NCBI GenBank assembly: GCA_020744225.1
Contig: JAGMWG010000008.1
Coordinates: forward strand, 248,001-312,000
Origin: Paraphoma chrysanthemicola
Taxonomy: Eukaryota; Ascomycota; Dothideomycetes; Pleosporales; Phaeosphaeriaceae
Direction of reading: 5' to 3'
DNA: 64,000 bases
Shown here: in pieces, positions 58,113 to 64,000 of the stretch
Layout of the letters: every line of letters begins with the position of its first letter
Numbering within the stretch: the first letter of the stretch is position 1
Position numbers and translations under genes: made by a program
Notes under the pieces: model-generated
The model's input: only the letters and a program-made list of their open reading frames with translations
Database searches by the model: none
Told to the model about the DNA's origin: nothing

Positions 58113-60967
58113 CTCGTCGTCATCGTCGCTGGATGCATCATGCGCTGGACAGGTCAGTAATGAGTCACGACGAACAGGCACTAACAACTCACCAGGTGGA
58201 GACTGGCTGGAACCGGATGCACCACCCTGGAAGGATTGCAACTTTTCCTGGATCTTTCGCATGTTGTCCTCCTGCTCAGTCTTACCCATGGGCTTGTTCT
58301 TCTTCGGCCTGCTTGTGGTCTGCTTGGATACCTGCCGCGGCGGCTCAAAATCATCATCGGCTATCACACCCCCCTTCGGACCACGAATGCTCTTGATGAA
58401 CTTGAACAGCTCTCGGAGTGTGTCATCGTTGATCTCATCCATGTCGAGTTCCATCTCGTCATCGTGCACATTGGCCAAGTGTGGACAGCCATTTCTAATG
58501 ATTTGAACCGCCTTCCGCATGTCGGCATCACCCAACGTGCTTATACCCTCAGAAATCTCCTGCTTTTGATTGAAAGTCAGGGGCGCTGGGGCTTTGATGC
58601 GTTGCTTCTGTCTGCCAGCCTTGGCCGGAGGTGGAACCGCCAGTGGCACACTCGGCTTCCGTTGCTTGGGAACTGGAGCAGCAGCCTTCTTCTTCTTGCT
58701 AGCAGCTTTGGGTGAGGCGCGCTTGACTCCCTTTTGCTGCTGCAGAAGGGCCTGAGCAGTTTCGTTGAGGGCAGCAATCTGCTGCTGGATGGCAAGGAAT
58801 TGAGCTTGAGCAAGATCGGCCTCCTCCTCTTCCTCTTCTTCCTCTTCATCGTCCTCGTCTGAATAAACTTCAGGAGACTGCTCAGGCGCAGGCGCATGCT
58901 GAGCGAGCCAATCCGCCTTCTCCTTCCACAAGCTTTCAAAGAGGTCCTCCATCTGGTGGCCCATCTTATTGACAGCATCACCCTCAGGATTAAACTTGTA
59001 GCAGTTGTGGAAGACGAGTTGCGCATCGTTGTGGAAGTCCTTTGCACTCTGGTAAACTCCGTTCTTCAAGTTCTTGTCAATCGTCCCAAAGTCCATGGGT
59101 CGTTTGATGATCTTGAGATACGACGGGATATTCAGAGCCACAGGATCCACAGGAGACATGAAAGGATACGTCACAGTAACATACTTGGGCTTCGTCAACT
59201 CCGCCATGACACTCTCGCAGAACTTCAACTCTTGCTGATACTTCTTCTTGCGTGGCTTGGCACTCGCGTAAGGCAAATCCTTTGTTGGTCGGTGAATCTC
59301 CCTCTTCGGTCGATCGTTGGCACTGGACGAGTCCCTGCGTATGACTGGTACGCCATCCTGAAGCGGCCAAGGCTGCGCAGGAGAAGCAGCGGTAGGCGTA
59401 GGAGCGGCAGGAGATTTCACGTTTGGCGCAGCCACCCTGGATTCGCGTCGAGGTTTAGGCGCCGTGTTCACCGTTGGCTTCTTTGCCTTTACCGGCTTCG
59501 GAGGCTCCTCAACCGTTCCCCGTGGCATTTTCCCCATGCCCTTGAGAAAGTAGGCTCGCAAATTGTAGCCTGCTTGCGTGACTGGATGCTGCTTGTTGTT
59601 GAACAGCTCGCTATTCACAATCATCTGATCCAGGTCTGCCATGAAGTCTCTGACGTAGGTGTATCGATTCTCCTTCAACTTATTCTCCATTGTTGACAGA
59701 TCCATGGGTGACTTGACAATCTCTGGATAGGTCGGGATGGCGAGCGCGACATGGTCCACAGGGTCTTTGAAAGCCAAGGCGACCTTGATCTTCTTGGTGT
59801 TTCTTATTCTCTCAAGTAAGAATTTGTTTTGTGCGTTTGTCATGGGAGTCGTCGGCCACTCCTCGAAATCGACCGCATTGTGTACCCCTGAGGGTTCTTG
59901 GGCCGAACTAGAACCCGGTGCCGGAGACACACCGTTCGCGGTCTGCTCGGATTGCGTTGGCACTTCAGGAACCTTGAAGTTCGCATGACCGCTGGACTCG
60001 TCCTCCGTTTTTGTTCGCTTCGCATCGGGAACTTCATCCTCATCATCCTCCCGCGGGCGCACTTTCCCCGACGATGGCGCATCCTCCATTTCTCGATCAA
60101 CAATCGCAGGCGAATGCGTCAAAGTCGGTTCAACGATGCCCTCGGTATTCGTCTGGATTGTGAGATCGTTCATCGGCTTCGTTGGCGCAGCAGAGGTGTC
60201 GATGGACTTTGAGAGTACGGATGCGTCTGCTGGTTTCGAATCATCGATGTTATCGGGTGCAGTGTCCATGGCATCTACGGGTGAATCCTCTTTTGGAGCA
60301 AGCTGGGTTTCGGGGACCTCTTGAGTGCTTTCAGCAGCAGCTTCTTGCGCCGCTGAAAGCTCTTCGGCCGTCGCTGGCTCTTCGCGCACGTCTGAAGTCG
60401 GTGCCTCGACCGCGTTTCCTACAGAGGTTGCGCCCATATCAGAATCACCAAACAGCGAGTTATTGTCTAGCTGGCTATCAGGCAAGAATTGCGCGACGCC
60501 GTCAATTCCACTGGAGACGTTTGTTGTGGGCGCGATGGCTGGTTCGACTGCAGGTGCAGGTGCTGACGTGTCCATTGTAGTGTGATCGCCGTTTATGGAT
60601 GTTTTGGGTTGCGCAAGGGCGTCGGTGGGGTCGGCGTTCGAGTTGGGCTCATCAAAGAGCACATCATGGACGCTAAGAAATGTAAGTAAACGATGCGCAA
60701 GGTGAAAGAGTTAGGCTGCGCCTGTGGAAAGCGGCATTAGGTAAGGTGAAGGAAGGTGCGAGCTTACCCGTTTGTGTCAGTATCCAGTGTCATGCCGTTT
60801 GCCGGCGCAAGAGCGTTCGCTTTGAGGTCCAGAGGTGTTTTGTCGAATGCAGGTGATGTCATTACTGCCATAGGTCCATAAGAGTGAAGGGCGAGGTTGC
60901 GCAAGGCTGGCAGGGAAGGCGGGTGTATGGATGCAGAAGCTGTTTTGGCAATGTTAGCGACTGCCAT
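58083..60967 (-). CDS. BDF1: BET-family double bromodomain protein (Bdf1-like)
   Basis: Three exons: 60768-60967, 58193-60672 and 58083-58144, all in frame, 913 residues. Residues 1-330 are disordered and acidic. Bromodomain 1 is about 340-450 (KVALAFKDPVDHVALAIPTY, IVKSPMDLSTMENKLKENRY, NSELFNNKQHPV) and bromodomain 2 is about 545-660 (PFMSPVDPVALNIPSYLKII, NCYKFNPEGDAVNKMGHQME), each with the expected Asn region for acetyl-lysine. An acidic Glu run and a Lys-rich block follow, then the NET/ET domain near 775-850 (DEMELDMDEINDDTLREL). The C-terminus is the acidic Ser/Glu tail of BET proteins. Binds acetylated histone H4 and recruits TFIID and chromatin remodellers. The start at 60967 is the first ATG; Met at about residue 33 is an alternative. 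Confidence 0.95.
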
Positions 60968-62087
60968 TTTGAGGCGCACGCGACTGCGATGATCGACGCG
61001 TACTTATGACGACCCTGGGACCAGCGTCGGGGTCGGAAGCTTAGTCGCGCGTTTTGCAGCGATCAGGTGGGGTAGGTTGAAAGTGTGGCTTATCGGTAAA
61101 GTGCAAAGGTGAGAGGGGCAGCGGAGGTATTTAAAGTGCTGCGGAGGGGAGGCTGAAACGGCGGAAAGTCAGGTGACGTACAGGGGTGGTGGCGATGAAA
61201 GAGCGGCGGCGGCGATGAGTCAAGATATTTTATAGGAACCCGAAGCGCCGACGCGTTGTTGTGCTGCGGCAAAGCGCGCGTACAGAGAGGTCAATAAAGA
61301 CTTCTGTGCGGACTGCAGTGCTGCAACAACAACACAAACTTTTTTGGGTGCACGGATGGCGACGGTGAAGTGGTACAGGCGACAGGCGACCGGTGAGCGC
61401 TAGTAGGCTGCAGCAGCAGCTGGAGAAGCGACAGCTGTTAAGTCCGTTGCAGCAGCGATGCAGCGTGGAAGCCTGGGCGCGGTCGCAAGATGGGCCGCAA
61501 CGAGAGCTTGGGTGGGTGCGAGTAATGCGCGGATGTAATCGGAGCAGGTGAGCGGTGATTGGTGGTTGGGGTAGACCGGAAAATCAGAGCAGCAACATCG
61601 ATGCGTGAGCTCGAGATGGGCGGCCTGCGGTTTATAGCAACTCAAACCACCACAGCAATAGGGGGCTTGGCGGAACCACGTGACCGTGGACGCGAACATC
61701 GCCAGCAGCCTGCATCCGGGTGCTGCGGGCCTGCATCGTGCATTGCACGTCTGTAGTGTATCAAAGAGTAGCACACGCAGCTGCGACGACACTGATGAGC
61801 ATTCCCCAGCTGCAGAGATGACCGCTCCATGGTGCTCTGCAAAAATTGTGTTCGGTACCAGGTGAAGAAAGTCGCGAACCTGAGCCACCCCTGCTAGCTA
61901 GCGCGACTTGTTGCTGCTAGCGGGCGCCCGTGCGCATGTCTCCAATTTTCGTGCTCCAAAATCTTCAACGCTGTGCTGCACCGGACGGAACAAGGTTGCA
62001 AATACCTTCGCCTCGGCCAAAGTCCTCACAAAAGAAGCGGCCGACACTGCATCGCATTCGCTCTACGCACCACCACCGCTTACCAAC
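60968..62087. promoter_or_regulatory. Divergent promoter, BDF1 and UTP5
   Basis: 1.1 kb between starts. GCGATGAGT at 61212-61220 matches the PAC element of ribosome-biogenesis genes and a GCAAAAATT run near 61839 resembles part of the RRPE element; both are short and could be chance. Minus-strand ORF 61400-61888 is not accepted. Confidence 0.4.
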
Positions 62088-63458
62088 ATGCCTGCCGCCG
62101 TAGCTTCGCGTGGCCAAAAAATGTCAAGAGCGACCCGCGATAGCGCACCGCCCGCTAAAAAGGCAAAGCTCTCCCAGGCCTCGACACCGGCCCAGACAAA
62201 CGGCCTCAAGGCGCTCGTGAACGGAAACTCGGCGCGCAAACCCACCGCAAAGATCAATGGCGCCAAAGACGCACGAACAGTCCGAGTCGACGAAGCCACC
62301 GCAGTCGTGAGCGGAGGCCAGGACGGTCATGGTGACGTCGACATGGAGGACGCACAGCAGCAAATCATTGAGATCAGCAGCAGTGCCGAGGAAGACAGCG
62401 ACGATGCCAGCGATAGCGACGAGCACGACGATACTCAATCTGGCGCCAACGGAGAAGTTACTGCGCCAGCCACCAATGGCTTCGCGGCAGAAGAGGACCA
62501 ACCCGCAGATGATGAAGGTGTAGATACAGAAGAGCTCTCTTTTGGCGATCGTCTACGCGCACAAGATCCCGAGCCCGTGCAAGAGTCTCGTGTCGTTGAT
62601 GTCGAATCCGCCTTTGCTGGCGCAGGACCCGAGTCGAGAGCTCTTGCGAGCCTGCCACGCAGGACGCTGCCCACACCCTCGTCAAACTCCCTGGGAACCG
62701 TCCTTACACAAGCGCTACGAACAAACGACCAAGACCTGCTCGAGACGTGTTTGCGCACTGTCGATGTAGAGGTAATCTACCAGACCGTCGAGCGGCTGCC
62801 ATCGCCACTGGTCGCCACTCTACTACAAAAGCTGGCAGAGCGCCTGCATAAGAGGCCTGGTCGAGCGTCATACCTCATGATCTGGGTACAGTGGTCGCTT
62901 GCCGCTCATGGCGGGTACTTGGCTAGCCAACCACAACTGGTCAAGCAGCTTTCGACCCTCAATAAGGTATTGAGGGAGCGCGCCAGCGGATTACAGCCTC
63001 TATTGTCCCTCAAAGGCCGACTAGATATGCTGCATGCCCAACTCGTATTGCGGAAACGCAACCAAGCAAAAGCAGCGAACGACGATGAGGAAGAGGCGGT
63101 AATATATGTCGAGGGGCAAGACGATTACGTTTCGTCGGACGACGAATCCGTAGATGATACCACGGCCATCAACACCCAGAAGAGATTACGAGGCGATGTC
63201 GAAGACGACGATGAGAGCTCGACCGACGAAATGCCGACAACCATGGAAGTCAACGAGGAGTCAGACGAGGGCAGCGAGGACTCTGATGATCTCATCGACG
63301 ATGAAGCGGAGGAGACAGATGTCGATACTGGCGACGATATGTCTGAGCCCATGAGTGACGATTCGGAGATTGGGGAAGGGCTCTCCGAGAGCGAAGAGGA
63401 GTTGAAACCGGCCAAAAGATCTACAGCTACCCGTGCTGGGCTGAAGAGTCGTCGCTGA
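62088..63458 (+). CDS. UTP5: U3 snoRNP / small-subunit processome protein Utp5 (Utp12 domain)
   Basis: Single exon, 456 residues from the ATG at 62088 (MPAAVASRGQKMSRATRDS); an upstream in-frame extension is leader sequence. Residues 1-190 are disordered with Lys-rich and Asp/Ser-rich blocks. The Utp12 domain covers about 200-325: SLGTVLTQALRTNDQDLLET, QTVERLPSPLVATLLQKLAE, YLMIWVQWSLAAHGGYL and KLDM-like LKGRLDMLHAQLVLRKR. A long acidic tail ends basic (KPAKRSTATRAGLKSRR). Utp5 belongs to the t-UTP/UtpA complex that links rDNA transcription to 18S processing. The yeast protein carries an N-terminal WD40 propeller that is absent here. Confidence 0.85.
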   Translation: MPAAVASRGQKMSRATRDSAPPAKKAKLSQASTPAQTNGLKALVNGNSARKPTAKINGAKDARTVRVDEATAVVSGGQDGHGDVDMEDAQQQIIEISSSAEEDSDDASDSDEHDDTQSGANGEVTAPATNGFAAEEDQPADDEGVDTEELSFGDRLRAQDPEPVQESRVVDVESAFAGAGPESRALASLPRRTLPTPSSNSLGTVLTQALRTNDQDLLETCLRTVDVEVIYQTVERLPSPLVATLLQKLAERLHKRPGRASYLMIWVQWSLAAHGGYLASQPQLVKQLSTLNKVLRERASGLQPLLSLKGRLDMLHAQLVLRKRNQAKAANDDEEEAVIYVEGQDDYVSSDDESVDDTTAINTQKRLRGDVEDDDESSTDEMPTTMEVNEESDEGSEDSDDLIDDEAEETDVDTGDDMSEPMSDDSEIGEGLSESEEELKPAKRSTATRAGLKSRR

Positions 63459-63472
63459 AGCTTTTCATGATT

Positions 63473-63679
63473 TCATTCATTCTTGTACACTTTGACGAGC
63501 CTGTAGCCAACGTCGGGCGAAAAGTTGCGGACGCAGTCATGAGCATTTTGGGCGCAAAGGTGTCCGAAAGAGGACCCATCCGTTAGCGTGCTGAGCCCGG
63601 ACAGACTGCAACTGGTGCATTCAGCAGTCCTGTTGCATAGCGTTGAAATCAAACGTACCACACGATACTCATTCTCCAT
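63473..63679 (-). CDS. Possible small Cys-containing protein
   Basis: 68-codon ORF from an ATG at 63679, with a TATATAG element about 90 nt upstream (about 63768-63775). Contains six cysteines, TECTSC-like and LCAQNAHDCVRN, and ends VGYRLVKVYKNE. No signal peptide and no family. A GTACG directly after codon 7 could be a splice donor. Its stop is only 15 nt from the UTP5 stop, tail to tail. Weakly supported. Confidence 0.25.
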   Translation of the reverse strand: MENEYRVVRLISTLCNRTAECTSCSLSGLSTLTDGSSFGHLCAQNAHDCVRNFSPDVGYRLVKVYKNE

Positions 63680-64000
63680 GTCTCAGATACTCCTGAACCT
63701 AAGTCGATACTGCCACAACGTCTCACTGTGAGCTCAGCAATGCCAGAATAATCTCGTGCCCCATCTCTATATAATGTCTGCCAGCAGCAATTACTACCTA
63801 CCAGCGTACATTACAAGGATATCCTCGATTGCGTGAACCTGTGCCCTTTCCTGAACCTGTCACCCGACATTGCGACAGGCAAAGGAAGCAGGAATCCGAC
63901 ATCTCTTCCATATGGGCATAGACACTTTAATTCCATCCCAGCTTCACCTCCCTCCCAAAAAATCTATGACGGTAAAACCTGCGGACATCCCAGTCGCTGT
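63680..64000. other. Right edge, no gene seen
   Basis: Holds a TATA-like element near 63770; otherwise no ORF of note. Confidence 0.4.

Overview
The window is nuclear DNA from a filamentous ascomycete (Pezizomycotina, most likely a Dothideomycete; the species cannot be named from the sequence alone). The evidence is short introns of about 50-60 nt with GTRNGT donors, CTRAY-like branch sites and YAG acceptors, genes on both strands without operons, and a gene set that includes Prm1, HbrB, VPS39, TOM1/HUWE1, Rvb1, a BET bromodomain protein, GON7, SDHAF4, a cutinase and a GPI-anchored carboxylesterase. I saw no tRNA, rRNA, CRISPR array or intact transposon.

Layout. 0-10 kb: a giant HECT ubiquitin ligase (minus, C-terminus off the left edge) and a BLOC-1 subunit. 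10-15 kb: a divergent pair, an FMN-dependent monooxygenase (5 exons) and a Dal5-type anion permease (5 exons), probably an uptake-plus-oxidation module. 15-19.5 kb: an old tandem duplication. One copy is an intact secreted cutinase; the other kept the cutinase promoter, signal-peptide exon, intron and C-terminal tail, lost the whole catalytic core and now encodes a small secreted protein with Kex2-flanked repeats. 19.5-25 kb: a conserved unknown protein, a GNAT acetyltransferase and another conserved unknown. 25-28 kb: a gene-poor stretch. 28-40 kb: a core cell-biology block (PRM1, VPS39, GON7, HbrB, a METTL7-like methyltransferase). 41-47 kb: disordered fungal proteins, one interrupted by a single in-frame TAG, plus a small putative zinc protein. 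47-54 kb: a gene-poor, accessory-looking stretch holding a 10-cysteine secreted protein and a carboxylesterase with a separate GPI-signal exon. 54-64 kb: a housekeeping block (SDHAF4, RVB1, BET bromodomain protein, UTP5).

The most unusual item is the cutinase-derived repeat peptide gene at 15.4-15.8 kb. Sequence retained on both sides of the deletion, and in the promoter, lets its origin be read directly from the neighbouring intact cutinase. Exon boundaries below were placed by hand from splice motifs and reading-frame continuity; no transcript data were available.
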